Origin: a virus
Length of the DNA: 26,079 bases
Virus record (IMG/VR): IMGVR_UViG_3300034104_003449
Span: 1-26,079 of that record
Strand: one strand, 5' to 3'
Position 1 is the first letter of the stretch, and every line of letters starts with the position of its first letter. The notes beneath the pieces are model-generated. The model was not told the origin of the DNA. It saw only the letters and a program-made list of their open reading frames with translations, and made no database searches. Both the position numbers and the translations under genes were made by a program. Positions 6,142 through 12,355 of this stretch are shown in pieces.

Positions 6142-6612
6142 TCACCCCTCCACCACGTACAGATTGCAGTCCCGGGCGAACCCGGGGCCTTCCTCAATCG
6201 GATCAGGAAAACCCATGCGGCACTCCTCACCGTTCCAGAGCTTGCAGCGGTAGCAGCTCAGCTCGTTTGGCTCTGGCGCTGGCGCATCCTGCCCCCACCT
6301 GGGGATTTCTGCGCGGCGGCGGGTGTACAGCATCCCTATCCTGATCTGGCGGATCAGCTCGGATGAACACTGCATCGCCAGGGCCATTTCAGCGTGGCTG
6401 CAACGCGAGAGCAGGATTTCCTTGATGTCATCATCACCGAAGCGGTAGTTACCCCTGCCGCCAGCCTTGCGTTTTGGTGGTGGGTCGGTGAAGTGCTCGG
6501 ATGATTGTTTGCAGGATTTGCAGATAATCAGGCGAGCACGAACACCGCCGGATTGAACACGGCTGCGGACGATCGTTATCTCGGTGGAATGGCAGTGCTT
6601 GCAGTTGATCAT
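6142..6612 (-). CDS. zinc-ribbon and helix-turn-helix protein with C-terminal four-cysteine module
   Basis: 156 residues. Cys4-x2-Cys7 and Cys31-x2-Cys34 make an N-terminal zinc ribbon. Residues 60-97 look like an HTH of resolvase/transposase kind (IKEILLSRCSHAEMALAMQ then SSELIRQIRIG). A second cluster (Cys120, Cys123, Cys131, Cys149) could hold another metal or an iron-sulfur centre. The combination fits a nucleic-acid-binding regulator encoded at the downstream end of the early operon. It overlaps dcd by four bases. The exact family is not known to me. Confidence 0.68.
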   Translation of the reverse strand: MINCKHCHSTEITIVRSRVQSGGVRARLIICKSCKQSSEHFTDPPPKRKAGGRGNYRFGDDDIKEILLSRCSHAEMALAMQCSSELIRQIRIGMLYTRRRAEIPRWGQDAPAPEPNELSCYRCKLWNGEECRMGFPDPIEEGPGFARDCNLYVVEG

Positions 6613-7121
6613 CCCTTGCTTGCCTGCGCTGTGGTATCACCGTTGTAGCGGCCAGTCTGCGCATAGCTGGCTAGTGGCCGCTCAGCCATCAGGTGAAACA
6701 CCATCTGCCCGATCTTCATCCCCGGCCAGAGCAGCTGGGGCCACAGCTGGCGGTTGTTGCGCAGCTCCAGCGTCAGTACCGAACCGTGCCAGCCCGGGTC
6801 AGCCCACACGGCCAGCGCCTGATCCAGGCCTTCGCGGGCGCGGCTGGACTTTAGGCGGAACTCCGCGGCCACGTCATCCGGCAGGTGGAACACCTCCATC
6901 GTCTGGGCCAGGCAGAACTGCCCCGGCACCATTTCGTAGGGGCTGACCTCGCTGTGCCGGCTGAGCGGGTACGGCAGCAGCTCACGGCTGGAGACCGACT
7001 CAATCAGCAGGTTGTCGCCGAGCCTCACATCCAGGCTGGCGGGATTGATCAGCTCAGGGTCGTAGCCCTCCACCATGCCGCCTTCGCAGCGGCTGCGGAT
7101 CTGCCAGTCACACAGAGGCAT
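6609..7121 (-). CDS. dcd: dCTP deaminase / dUTPase-fold enzyme
   Basis: 170 residues, slightly short of bacterial dCTP deaminase (about 190). Recognised by INPASLDVRLGDNLLI near residues 25-41, the nucleotide-binding segment KSSRAREGLD (91-100), GWHGSVLTLEL (110-120) with Glu119 in the catalytic-glutamate position, and PGMKIGQMVF (133-142). The C-terminus is GRYNGDTTAQ. The enzyme converts dCTP to dUTP, feeding dTTP synthesis; bifunctional members also release pyrophosphate. In a phage this would raise thymidylate supply or keep uracil out of DNA. It is co-directional with and overlaps the zinc-ribbon gene downstream. Deaminase versus dUTPase cannot be decided by eye. Confidence 0.88.
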   Translation of the reverse strand: MPLCDWQIRSRCEGGMVEGYDPELINPASLDVRLGDNLLIESVSSRELLPYPLSRHSEVSPYEMVPGQFCLAQTMEVFHLPDDVAAEFRLKSSRAREGLDQALAVWADPGWHGSVLTLELRNNRQLWPQLLWPGMKIGQMVFHLMAERPLASYAQTGRYNGDTTAQASKG

Positions 7122-7154
7122 CGGTGTTCTCCAGGGGTTTGATCAGTTCTTGGT

Positions 7155-7367
7155 TCACGGCAGGATCGGCGATCGGGACAGGACTTGCTGCGGCACGGTC
7201 CACTCCTGGCCTTGGTAATCCACCACCACGTAATGCGGCCAGCCTGAGCGGCCATGGCCGAATGCGGCGGTGACCTTGGCGGCGAATTGCGGATGGCCAG
7301 CGATGAACACTTCGTCACCTGTGGCGAATCGCCAGGGGTTGGCGGTGAGGGTTGCGGTTAGAGCCAC
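7155..7367 (-). CDS. hypothetical small protein with SH3/KOW-like beta pattern
   Basis: 70 residues from a GTG at 7367. It reads as a string of strands: FATGDEVFIAG, QFAAKVTAAFGHG, HYVVVDYQGQEWTVPQ. The G-D-E-V-F opening and V-D-x-x-G-x-x-W turn suggest a small beta barrel of SH3-like type, but I cannot name a family. It overlaps the upstream gene by ten bases. The GTG start lacks a clear ribosome site. Confidence 0.55.
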   Translation of the reverse strand: MALTATLTANPWRFATGDEVFIAGHPQFAAKVTAAFGHGRSGWPHYVVVDYQGQEWTVPQQVLSRSPILP

Positions 7368-7591
7368 GCGCAGGATCTCCGAGAAAGAACAGTGATAGAG
7401 CTGGCGTCTGGGTGGCGAGCAGCAGCGAACTGATGCGCCTGCTGGCGGGACACGGCCCGGATGGTGCAGCGCATCGGCTGACGGCAGGCGAAGGTGATCT
7501 CACAGGGCCAGTGAATGGCGCCGGGCTCGCTGGTCCTGGTGATGCCCTCGCCAGTGAACTGGCAGGCGTCGTCGTCGGGGGTGAAGGTCAT
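7358..7591 (-). CDS. hypothetical small phage protein
   Basis: 77 residues. The first half (FTPDDDACQFTGEGITR...HWPCEITFACRQPMRCTIRAV) contains four cysteines and beta-like segments. The second half is a helix (RQQAHQFAAARHPDA) and a short tail that overlaps the next gene. The start ATG overlaps the upstream stop by ATGA. It is not recognised beyond being a plausible member of the early operon. Confidence 0.5.
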   Translation of the reverse strand: MTFTPDDDACQFTGEGITRTSEPGAIHWPCEITFACRQPMRCTIRAVSRQQAHQFAAARHPDASSITVLSRRSCAWL

Positions 7592-7848
7592 TGCTGGGCT
7601 TCCAGTTCGCGGGCGGAGAATTCGGCGACGACTTGGCCGACAGGATTGGGATTCCGCCGGCGCTTGGCATGATCAGCGCATGCCTTGCGGGCACCCGCAA
7701 TGGTGTCGCTAGTGTTGACGCCTGCGCCGCCACTGCGGTCGCAGCACTGCATCCATGCCAGCGAACACCACGGGCGAAACTGCGCTTCGTAGCCAGCGAA
7801 GTCGTCCCGCACCACGCGGTAACGGGTCGGGGGGAATCTGAGTTTCAT
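7588..7848 (-). CDS. hypothetical small phage protein ending in ELEAQQ
   Basis: 86 residues. The N-terminal RYRVVRDDFAGYEAQFRPW looks like a beta hairpin with aromatic residues, followed by a cysteine-bearing loop (SLAWMQCCDRSG). Then comes a helix (NTSDTIAGARKACADHAKRRR). The C-terminus ELEAQQ and the overlapping start of the following gene repeat what is found at the end of the upstream gene. Start and stop are both ATGA overlaps. Function unknown. Confidence 0.58.
   Translation of the reverse strand: MKLRFPPTRYRVVRDDFAGYEAQFRPWCSLAWMQCCDRSGGAGVNTSDTIAGARKACADHAKRRRNPNPVGQVVAEFSARELEAQQ
7589..7609 (-). repeat. gene-junction repeat, copy 1
   Basis: Twenty-one bases encoding the ELEAQQ end of one gene and the overlapping ATG of the next; 20 of 21 bases match the copy at 7846-7866. 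Confidence 0.65.
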
Positions 7849-8255
7849 TGCTGGGCCTCCAGTTCGGCGAGACGGGTGAGGGCTTCCTCTAAAACATTGA
7901 GCTGCTGCTTGGTTTCTGCGCCTTCTAGGTCCACTACGCTTCCTAGGTTTTTCAACTGGCGGACCACCTCCAGCCCCTGCTCCGCCAGCGACGGCGGCTT
8001 GGGGCGGCGGGCGGCGCGGAGAATGTCTTCTGATTCATCGCGAAACTCCTTCCAGCCAGTGCATTCAGCTAGAACGTCCCACGCCGATTGACTGCCAAGT
8101 ACGTCAATACACGCCTCCAGCTCCTGATCTGCGCCCCACTGGGCGGCGCGGTCGGCCACACCATGGACTAAGAGTCTTTCGGTGTGCTCTTCGATGTTGC
8201 TATCAATCCACTGCTGCGCCAACTCCTTTGGCACCTTCACAGGATGATCAGCCAC
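7845..8255 (-). CDS. hypothetical helical phage protein
   Basis: 136 residues starting with a GTG at 8255 that overlaps the upstream frame by eight bases. Almost entirely helical: PKELAQQWIDSNIEEHTERLL, then a central segment with QELEACIDVLG, and a C-terminal coiled coil (TKQQLNVLEEALTRLAELEAQQ). No enzymatic motif. It belongs to the set of small early proteins typical of cyanophages, whose role is unknown. Confidence 0.6.
   Translation of the reverse strand: MADHPVKVPKELAQQWIDSNIEEHTERLLVHGVADRAAQWGADQELEACIDVLGSQSAWDVLAECTGWKEFRDESEDILRAARRPKPPSLAEQGLEVVRQLKNLGSVVDLEGAETKQQLNVLEEALTRLAELEAQQ
7846..7866 (-). repeat. gene-junction repeat, copy 2
   Basis: A second copy of the 21-base junction block, again coding ELEAQQ and the overlapping start of the next gene; one base differs from 7589-7609. 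Confidence 0.65.
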
Positions 8256-8412
8256 GGCGCACCTCCACCGCCTGAATCCCCACCTCCCGAACCAGCGCCA
8301 CCACCGACGCCACCATGCCCAACAGGCACAGCGTCAGGGCGATCACGGTTCGGCGACCGGCAGCGGCCTGGGCAGTAGCCGCAGCGCGGCGGGCCTGGGC
8401 CTGGCGGAGCAC
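8248..8412 (-). CDS. small single-pass membrane protein
   Basis: 54 residues from a GTG at 8412; the frame is open further upstream, so the start is uncertain. An Ala/Arg-rich N-terminal helix (RQAQARRAAATAQAAAGRR) precedes one transmembrane segment (TVIALTLCLLGMVASVVALV) and a short C-terminal tail. It fits between two genes of the operon, overlapping the downstream start. Possible roles are a membrane anchor or a superinfection-exclusion-type protein, but nothing shows which. Confidence 0.42.
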   Translation of the reverse strand: MLRQAQARRAAATAQAAAGRRTVIALTLCLLGMVASVVALVREVGIQAVEVRRG

Positions 8413-8428
8413 AGCAGCCAGGCGGTGA

Positions 8429-8611
8429 TCAGATGGAGCATGGGGCCTCCGTGATGCTGATGATCTCCGCGCCTGGGAACTGCGCTTCGAAGGCGTCGCG
8501 GACGGCAGATGCGCCCCATCCCTTAGGGCAGGTCCATTCAAGTTTGAGAGTTTCATTGTCGATTGCACGGCGATAGGTGATGGTGTGAGTGATTCCGATG
8601 GCGGCGGACAT
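8429..8611 (-). CDS. hypothetical small protein
   Basis: 60 residues from the ATG at 8611, two bases after the upstream stop. Alternating strands and a helix (HTITYRRAIDNETLKLEWTCPKG, then AVRDAFEAQFPGAEIISITEA) suggest a small alpha/beta fold. The upstream ATG at 8653 in the same frame would overlap the preceding gene by 40 bases and is less likely. Function not recognised. Confidence 0.55.
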   Translation of the reverse strand: MSAAIGITHTITYRRAIDNETLKLEWTCPKGWGASAVRDAFEAQFPGAEIISITEAPCSI

Positions 8612-8613
8612 CG

Positions 8614-8919
8614 CTAGAACGCCTCCGTCGATTGCCCGACGAACTTCATGCACTCCCGCAGGTCCGCCAGCAGGTCGGCGGCGAGCTCCTTTGGCACGGC
8701 CTGGCCCGAATCCCAGGCGTTGTCCGCCACGGCGCTGGCCGTGACCTTCACCGCATCGATCAGCCCCACCAGCAGGGGCATGAGAGGGCGGTTGCGCTCG
8801 CCGCAGTCGGGCAGCTGGATCAGTGAATCGACGTGTGCCGGCAGCGCCTGGCGGGCGGCCTGAAGGATCAGGTCGGATAGTGCGCCGTCGCAGGAGAGGG
8901 GTTGGGTGGGGGTGGGCAT
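8614..8919 (-). CDS. hypothetical helical protein
   Basis: 101 residues from the ATG at 8919, preceded by a C/A-rich leader (CACCCACT) rather than a Shine-Dalgarno; an earlier ATG at 8967 would run into the next small gene. Helical throughout (ALSDLILQAARQAL; LMPLLVGLIDAVKVTASAVAD; ELAADLLADLRECMKFV). No known motif. It is part of the early operon with two-base spacing to the gene downstream. Confidence 0.58.
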   Translation of the reverse strand: MPTPTQPLSCDGALSDLILQAARQALPAHVDSLIQLPDCGERNRPLMPLLVGLIDAVKVTASAVADNAWDSGQAVPKELAADLLADLRECMKFVGQSTEAF

Positions 8920-8935
8920 AGTGGGTGGGGTGTTG

Positions 8936-9091
8936 TCATTCCTTGAAGTGGCGCCGGGTCCATCCAATGCCCAGATTCCTGTGCAATGGCAGGTTGACAG
9001 CTCTGCCCGTTTTCTCGTGTTGCCACATTTGCCACCACCAGCGGGTAAGCAGGGAGTTTTGCAGGGCGCGAATGAATCTGTACGCAGTCAT
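8936..9091 (-). CDS. small Trp-rich basic protein
   Basis: A 51-residue frame in an otherwise empty gap. The ATG at 9091 follows AGAGGAAC about eight bases upstream, a fair ribosome site. The sequence begins MTAYRFIRALQNSLLTRWWWQMW, an amphipathic, tryptophan-rich helix, and ends in a basic tail (GWTRRHFKE). It could sit at the membrane surface. I accept it because of its ribosome site and its snug fit 16 bases after the Gp157-like gene; no family is known to me. Confidence 0.52.
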   Translation of the reverse strand: MTAYRFIRALQNSLLTRWWWQMWQHEKTGRAVNLPLHRNLGIGWTRRHFKE

Positions 9092-9107
9092 TGGTGTGTT
9101 CCTCTTT

Positions 9108-9716
9108 TCATTTGAGACTCCAGCTCCGCCGCTCGATCAGGGTGCAGCCGGGCACGGTTTTGACCGTGGCGACGGCAGCGGCCTTGGCAGCGGCATCTTC
9201 ATCTTGCGCGGCTTTCACCGCTGCAGCGACAGCGGCATTGATCGATTCCTTGATCGCGGTCTTGTTGGCTTCGATCTTGGTGCGCTGATACAGCTTCGGT
9301 AGATCCTCCGGCTCGCAGTCCACCACCACAACCGTAGATTTCCGGCTGGTGATTTTGTGTCCAGGCAACTGATAGGAGGTCTCATCAGGGATGGCCTTCT
9401 GCAGCGCTGTCACCAGAATGTCCAGCATCGCCTCCTGTTGCCGATCATCACCAGCGGCCAGCTCTGCCAGCGCCTGAGCGCGAGCTTTGCGGGCATCACG
9501 CCGGGCCCTGAGGCTGTCAATCACCCAGCACCAGGCGTCGGCCTTGGCGAGGATGGCCTGTTTGTTGTCGGACTCGGCGGAGATCAGGCCTTCCAGCGTG
9601 GCCTTGGCCGCGGCCACCACGGCGGGGTCGTCGCTGAACAGGTCGGCGGCGGCCTCGTCGATCTGCTGCTGCAGGCGGAGGGCGTCGCCGGTTAGGGCGT
9701 AGAGGGTGGTGGTCAT
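9108..9716 (-). CDS. Gp157-family phage protein
   Basis: 202 residues from the ATG at 9716; a TTG at 9722 would add two. The layout is that of siphovirus Gp157 proteins. It opens TLYALTGDALRLQQQIDEAA, then a long coiled-coil body (KADAWCWVIDSLRARRDARKARAQALAEL). A beta segment follows (GHKITSRKSTVVVVDC then EDLPKLYQ), then KIEANKTAIKESI and a closing VPGCTLIERRSWSLK. An Ala-rich insert lies before the closing part. The family was linked to phage resistance in Streptococcus phages and is widely found next to single-strand annealing genes; none is seen here. Family assignment is strong, function weak. Confidence 0.85.
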   Translation of the reverse strand: MTTTLYALTGDALRLQQQIDEAAADLFSDDPAVVAAAKATLEGLISAESDNKQAILAKADAWCWVIDSLRARRDARKARAQALAELAAGDDRQQEAMLDILVTALQKAIPDETSYQLPGHKITSRKSTVVVVDCEPEDLPKLYQRTKIEANKTAIKESINAAVAAAVKAAQDEDAAAKAAAVATVKTVPGCTLIERRSWSLK

Positions 9717-9718
9717 GG

Positions 9719-10006
9719 TCAATTCCCCAGGGAGTAGCTAACGGATGGCTGCGTTAGCGCCTTCTTGAACGCTTCCAGCCCCGCCACCCGCCGCTCCAGT
9801 GCGTCGATGCGGTCGGTCTCGGTGGGGGTGGGCTCGGTGGCTGGCTTCCAATAGCTGGTGTGCTGCCACGGGGCGCCAGGGCCGACATAGCTCCAGTGGG
9901 CGAAGTTGTACTCACTGGAGCCTGGCCGTGACCTCAGCCGCACATCCTCATTCCCATCCCCATCCGCCCTAGTCGGCGGACGGTCAGTGATCCATTGCTG
10001 TTCCAT
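9719..10006 (-). CDS. first gene of the early reverse operon, hypothetical
   Basis: 95 residues. The N-terminal part (QQWITDRPPTRADGD...DVRLRSRPG...FAHWSYVGPGAPWQHTSYW) has the W-I-T-D-x-x-P-T opening and aromatic ending of small phage DUF551-like modules. The C-terminal part is a coiled coil (TDRIDALERRVAGLEAFKKAL). It is the promoter-proximal gene behind the element at 10031-10063. Its stop lies two bases before the Gp157-like start. Function unknown. Confidence 0.62.
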   Translation of the reverse strand: MEQQWITDRPPTRADGDGNEDVRLRSRPGSSEYNFAHWSYVGPGAPWQHTSYWKPATEPTPTETDRIDALERRVAGLEAFKKALTQPSVSYSLGN

Positions 10007-10030
10007 GGCGTCGCGAGTGGTGCAGACCTG

Positions 10031-10063
10031 CCAATCGTACCGCTTAGGTTCCGGTTCTGCACC
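10031..10063 (-). promoter_or_regulatory. early-type promoter element, copy 2
   Basis: On the reverse strand this reads GGTGCAGAACCGGAACC, seven bases, then TACGATT (-10 hexamer TACGAT at 10034-10039). It matches copy 1 at 2366-2398 in 27 of 33 positions with identical spacing. It lies about 25 bases before the start at 10006 and overlaps the upstream side of the divergent sigma gene. Confidence 0.62.
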
Positions 10064-10069
10064 TATGAT
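10064..10069 (+). promoter_or_regulatory. possible -10 box of the sigma factor gene
   Basis: TATGAT lies immediately downstream (+ strand) of the conserved 17-mer and 26 bases before the GTG start at 10096. No convincing -35 is present at the usual distance, so transcription may depend on a factor binding the 17-mer, or this may be chance. Confidence 0.35.
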
Positions 10070-10095
10070 GGAGCAGATCCGTCAAAATTCGTCCG

Positions 10096-11157
10096 GTGCC
10101 GCCCAGCTCCAACCAGTCCTGGTGGCTCGATTCGATCGGTCGGATCCCGCTGCTCTCCCCAGCCGAGGAGATCGAACTCGGCACTGCGATCCAGCGATGG
10201 CAGCAGCACCCCGACCCGTGCCCACCAGTGATCCGGCGCCGCGGCCAACGGGCCAGAGACCGGTTCGTGAGCGCGAATCTGCGGCTGGTGGTCGCCTACA
10301 TCTCCAAGCGCTGCCACAGGCTCACCCGGTCCTTCGACCGCGAGGACCTGACCCAGGCGGGGAACATGGGCCTGATCACCGCCGCTGAGCGGTTCGACCC
10401 GGCGAAGGGGTACCGGTTCTCCACCTACGCATATTGGTGGATACGGCAGGCCATCAATCGCTGGGTGGATCAGCACGGCCGCGCCATCGCCATCCCCGGC
10501 AGCCACTGCCAGCACCTGGCGAAGCTGGACGCCATCACCCGCCGACTGGAGCGGGAACTGGGCCGATCGCCTACGCAGGCGGAGATCGCCGCAGAGCTGG
10601 GCGTGTCGCTGCGGGTGCTGGAGCAGGTGATCGAAAACGGCCGGCCGGTGGGCTCGCTGGATCAGGTCGTGACCGATGACGGGCTGGAGCTGGGCAGCCT
10701 GTGCGCCACCTACGACCGCACGCCAGAGGATGAAGAGGAACAGCGTGAACGCTGGCGGCAGGCGGAGCAGCTGCGGGGGCTGATCGCCAGGTTGGCGCCG
10801 CAGGATCGCAGGTTGTTGTCCCTGGCCTGGGGCCTCGACGGGGTGGAGATCCCCCGGGGCGAGCTGGCCCAGCAGGAGGGCCTGAGCACACGGGCCTTGG
10901 AGGTGCGGCTTGCACGGCTGCAGGCGGCTCTGGCGTCGCAGTCGGTGCAGCTGGTGCTGGTGGCGGTGGAGCGGAAGAAGCCGGAGCCGAAAGATAAGAG
11001 CAGGCGGAAACGCGAGCGGCCTGATCAGCTGGTGCTGGTGCCGGTCGAAAGGGTGAAGCCCACGTCCCCGGCGCTGCGCAGGGTTGGGGGATTCCCTCGG
11101 AACTGGGTCTGTCTCGGCGATCGGCTGCGGGTCGCTGCTGCTGGGGGGAGTTGGTGA
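10096..11157 (+). CDS. RNA polymerase sigma-70 factor, phage-encoded
   Basis: 353 residues from a GTG at 10096, the only sensible start before region 1.2. Region 1.2 is WWLDSIGRIPLLSPAEEIELG (9-29). Region 2 runs from RARDRFVSANLRLVVAYIS to FSTYAYWWIRQAINRWV (52-125), with the polymerase- and -10-binding segments intact. Region 3 is about 145-200 and region 4 about 225-280. The order matches cyanobacterial group 2/3 factors, but the protein then carries a basic tail with a 12-residue repeat, QLVLVxVERxKP at 285-296 and 311-322. Region 4.2 (LAQQEGLSTRALEVRLARL) is degenerate, so -35 recognition may be altered. It is divergent from the early operon. It would guide host polymerase to phage or host promoters. 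Confidence 0.92.
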   Translation: MPPSSNQSWWLDSIGRIPLLSPAEEIELGTAIQRWQQHPDPCPPVIRRRGQRARDRFVSANLRLVVAYISKRCHRLTRSFDREDLTQAGNMGLITAAERFDPAKGYRFSTYAYWWIRQAINRWVDQHGRAIAIPGSHCQHLAKLDAITRRLERELGRSPTQAEIAAELGVSLRVLEQVIENGRPVGSLDQVVTDDGLELGSLCATYDRTPEDEEEQRERWRQAEQLRGLIARLAPQDRRLLSLAWGLDGVEIPRGELAQQEGLSTRALEVRLARLQAALASQSVQLVLVAVERKKPEPKDKSRRKRERPDQLVLVPVERVKPTSPALRRVGGFPRNWVCLGDRLRVAAAGGSW

Positions 11158-11223
11158 AGGAGTGACCCGCCTGTTTGGGCATCGCTGAGAGGCCTGGCGG
11201 GTGTTGCTGGGGTCAGGATACAG

Positions 11224-11247
11224 AAAAGCCCGGCGCTGTGGCCGGGC
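11224..11247 (-). terminator. rho-independent terminator of the 11271-11486 unit
   Basis: Reverse strand: a perfect 7-base GC stem (arms at 11228-11234 and 11241-11247, six-base loop) followed directly by TTTT. It lies 23 bases after the stop at 11271. The + strand side has no T-run, so it serves the reverse strand. Confidence 0.75.
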
Positions 11248-11270
11248 GGGGTGGTTGGCGGGGGTGGGGA

Positions 11271-11486
11271 TCAGGCGCGGAAGGCGCCGTCTTTGACCAG
11301 CCCGGCCCAGAACTTGCGGGCCTCTTCGCGGGTCATCTGAAACTGACCGGTGATCTTCAGTTGGCCGGCGCCCCATCCCTTGCGGGTGCGGACTGGCTGA
11401 GGTGCGCGGCGGGTGACGGCAACACCTTGAGCGTGGGGGCGGAACTCGAAGGTCTGGCAGTTGTCGAGGCAAAGGGTGTGGGTCAT
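11271..11486 (-). CDS. hypothetical small protein
   Basis: 71 residues. N-terminal strands (THTLCLDNCQTFEFRPHAQGVAVTRR), a linker, then a C-terminal helix (MTREEARKFWAGLVKDGAFRA) of a kind often seen at the end of small phage proteins. The ATG at 11486 is preceded by a CACTCCAC leader shared with two neighbours. It is the last gene before the terminator at 11224-11247. Function unknown. Confidence 0.58.
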   Translation of the reverse strand: MTHTLCLDNCQTFEFRPHAQGVAVTRRAPQPVRTRKGWGAGQLKITGQFQMTREEARKFWAGLVKDGAFRA

Positions 11487-11510
11487 GGCTGGCTGGTGGT
11501 GAGTGGAGTG
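11481..11510 (-). repeat. repeated 5' leader, copy 1
   Basis: The leader ending in CAGCCATGACC with an upstream CACTCCAC is shared with 11739-11766 and 12350-12379; all three abut start codons. Confidence 0.5.
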
Positions 11511-11528
11511 AATGATGCGGCGACGGAA

Positions 11529-11744
11529 TCAACCGACGCGGACAATCTCAACAGGGCGAAGGCTCAGAACATCAAGCACTTTGCAGCCGCAGGCTTCGCG
11601 GTTCAGGCGATTCGTCATCACGGTGATAGCTTCCGCAGCGCCTTGAACTTCATCCACGCCCACGCATTTGGTTTCGTGCTGATCGATGTAGCCACAGGCG
11701 GTTTGGATTTGGACTTCAGCGATGAAAACGGTGAAGGTGGTCAT
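11529..11744 (-). CDS. hypothetical small protein
   Basis: 71 residues from the ATG at 11744, the start that follows the shared leader; the frame is open up to 11804 but would read through the promoter block. Pattern: strand (TTFTVFIAEVQIQTACGYID), a Gly/Val turn, helix (GAAEAITVMTNRLNRE), strand (CGCKVLDVLSLRPVEIVRV), a small alpha/beta fold with four cysteines. No family recognised. It is the first gene of the unit headed by the promoter at 11786-11814. Confidence 0.6.
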   Translation of the reverse strand: MTTFTVFIAEVQIQTACGYIDQHETKCVGVDEVQGAAEAITVMTNRLNREACGCKVLDVLSLRPVEIVRVG

Positions 11745-11766
11745 GGCTGTCAGTGGCGGTGGAGGC
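11739..11766 (-). repeat. repeated 5' leader, copy 2
   Basis: Second copy of the CTCCACCGCCAC...AGCCATGACC leader, between promoter copy 1 and the start at 11744. Confidence 0.5.
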
Positions 11767-11816
11767 GTTTCCCTCCGATGCCCATACTGTAACCCGTGGG
11801 GCACACCCTGGCAACC
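11767..11816 (-). promoter_or_regulatory. duplicated promoter block, copy 1
   Basis: Reverse strand: TTGCCA (11809-11814), a 17-base spacer, TACAGT (11786-11791), then a GGAGGGAAAC downstream segment. The whole 50-base block recurs at 12443-12493 with one mismatch and one extra C. Spacing and hexamers fit a sigma-70 promoter for 11529-11744. Confidence 0.72.
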
Positions 11817-11831
11817 ACCAGGGCGGACGGT

Positions 11832-12044
11832 TTACAGATCGTCACGTTTCCGCTGCCTCGCCACCCTCTCCCGGTTCCACTCCCTGCCGGCTGGCGACTG
11901 CTTCCAGCAACGGGAGCACAGTGGCGCCGTGCGGTCGCTGATCACGGTGCGGCCGCACTGGGGGCAGGTGGGCAGGGCGGGGAGCTCGCCCGCCAGGCGG
12001 AGGCGATGGCGGGCGGTTTTCTCGCGGCTGGGTTGGCGGGGCAT
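11832..12044 (-). CDS. small zinc-ribbon protein
   Basis: 70 residues from the ATG at 12044 that overlaps the preceding stop by one base (TGATG). Basic N-terminus (RQPSREKTARHRLRLAG), then Cys-Pro-Gln-Cys-Gly and, 13 residues after the second cysteine, Cys-Ser-Arg-Cys-Trp, a typical zinc ribbon. A basic tail (REWNRERVARQRKR) follows. A nucleic-acid-binding role is likely; partner unknown. The stop lies directly before the promoter block of the next unit. Confidence 0.65.
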   Translation of the reverse strand: MPRQPSREKTARHRLRLAGELPALPTCPQCGRTVISDRTAPLCSRCWKQSPAGREWNRERVARQRKRDDL

Positions 12045-12355
12045 CAGCGGACCCGGTAGCCGATCGACCCGTAGGCGACGGTGATGTCGGCGGAAACAGG
12101 CACGCGGAGGGCCCGGCACAGGCAGGCCTGCCAGAGCCGGCGCAGTTGCTTGGTATCTGAGTATTTGCCCCATGGGTGATCAGGGCGGCTTGAAAGCTCA
12201 GATTCCAGCGCCTGCCAAGGGCGATCTTCCATGCCGAGGTTGAGGCCGTCAGCCCCGTTGGCGAAGTGGCGCTCAGCAAAGCGCAGGGCCGATGCAGTCA
12301 GCGCTGCGTCATCGTCTGTAGTGAAGGGGCGGATGGTGCCGATTGCGTTGGTCAT
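12044..12355 (-). CDS. hypothetical protein (103 residues)
   Basis: The start is taken at the ATG at 12355 behind the shared leader; the frame is open to 12499 but would include the promoter. Sequence: IGTIRPFTTDDDAALTASALRFAERHF, then a Gly-rich segment, a Trp-containing middle (RPWQALESELSSRPDHPWGKYS), a helix (TKQLRRLWQACLCRALR) and a strand end (DITVAYGSIGYRVR). Not recognised. The long leader (100 bases) contains a stable hairpin at 12422-12435 that could control expression. Confidence 0.6.
   Translation of the reverse strand: MTNAIGTIRPFTTDDDAALTASALRFAERHFANGADGLNLGMEDRPWQALESELSSRPDHPWGKYSDTKQLRRLWQACLCRALRVPVSADITVAYGSIGYRVR

Noticed and set aside
5472-6230. 252-codon open frame on the - strand
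   Set aside because: Antisense to the zinc-ribbon end of the recombinase; no recognisable features.
11165-11202. Hairpin ACCCGCC...GGCGGGT after the sigma gene as a terminator
   Set aside because: Arms are seven bases but the loop is about 24 bases and no T-run follows; kept out of the feature list.
10063-11532. 489-codon open frame on the - strand
   Set aside because: Antisense to the sigma factor; low-complexity Pro/Arg/His/Gln translation and no domain.
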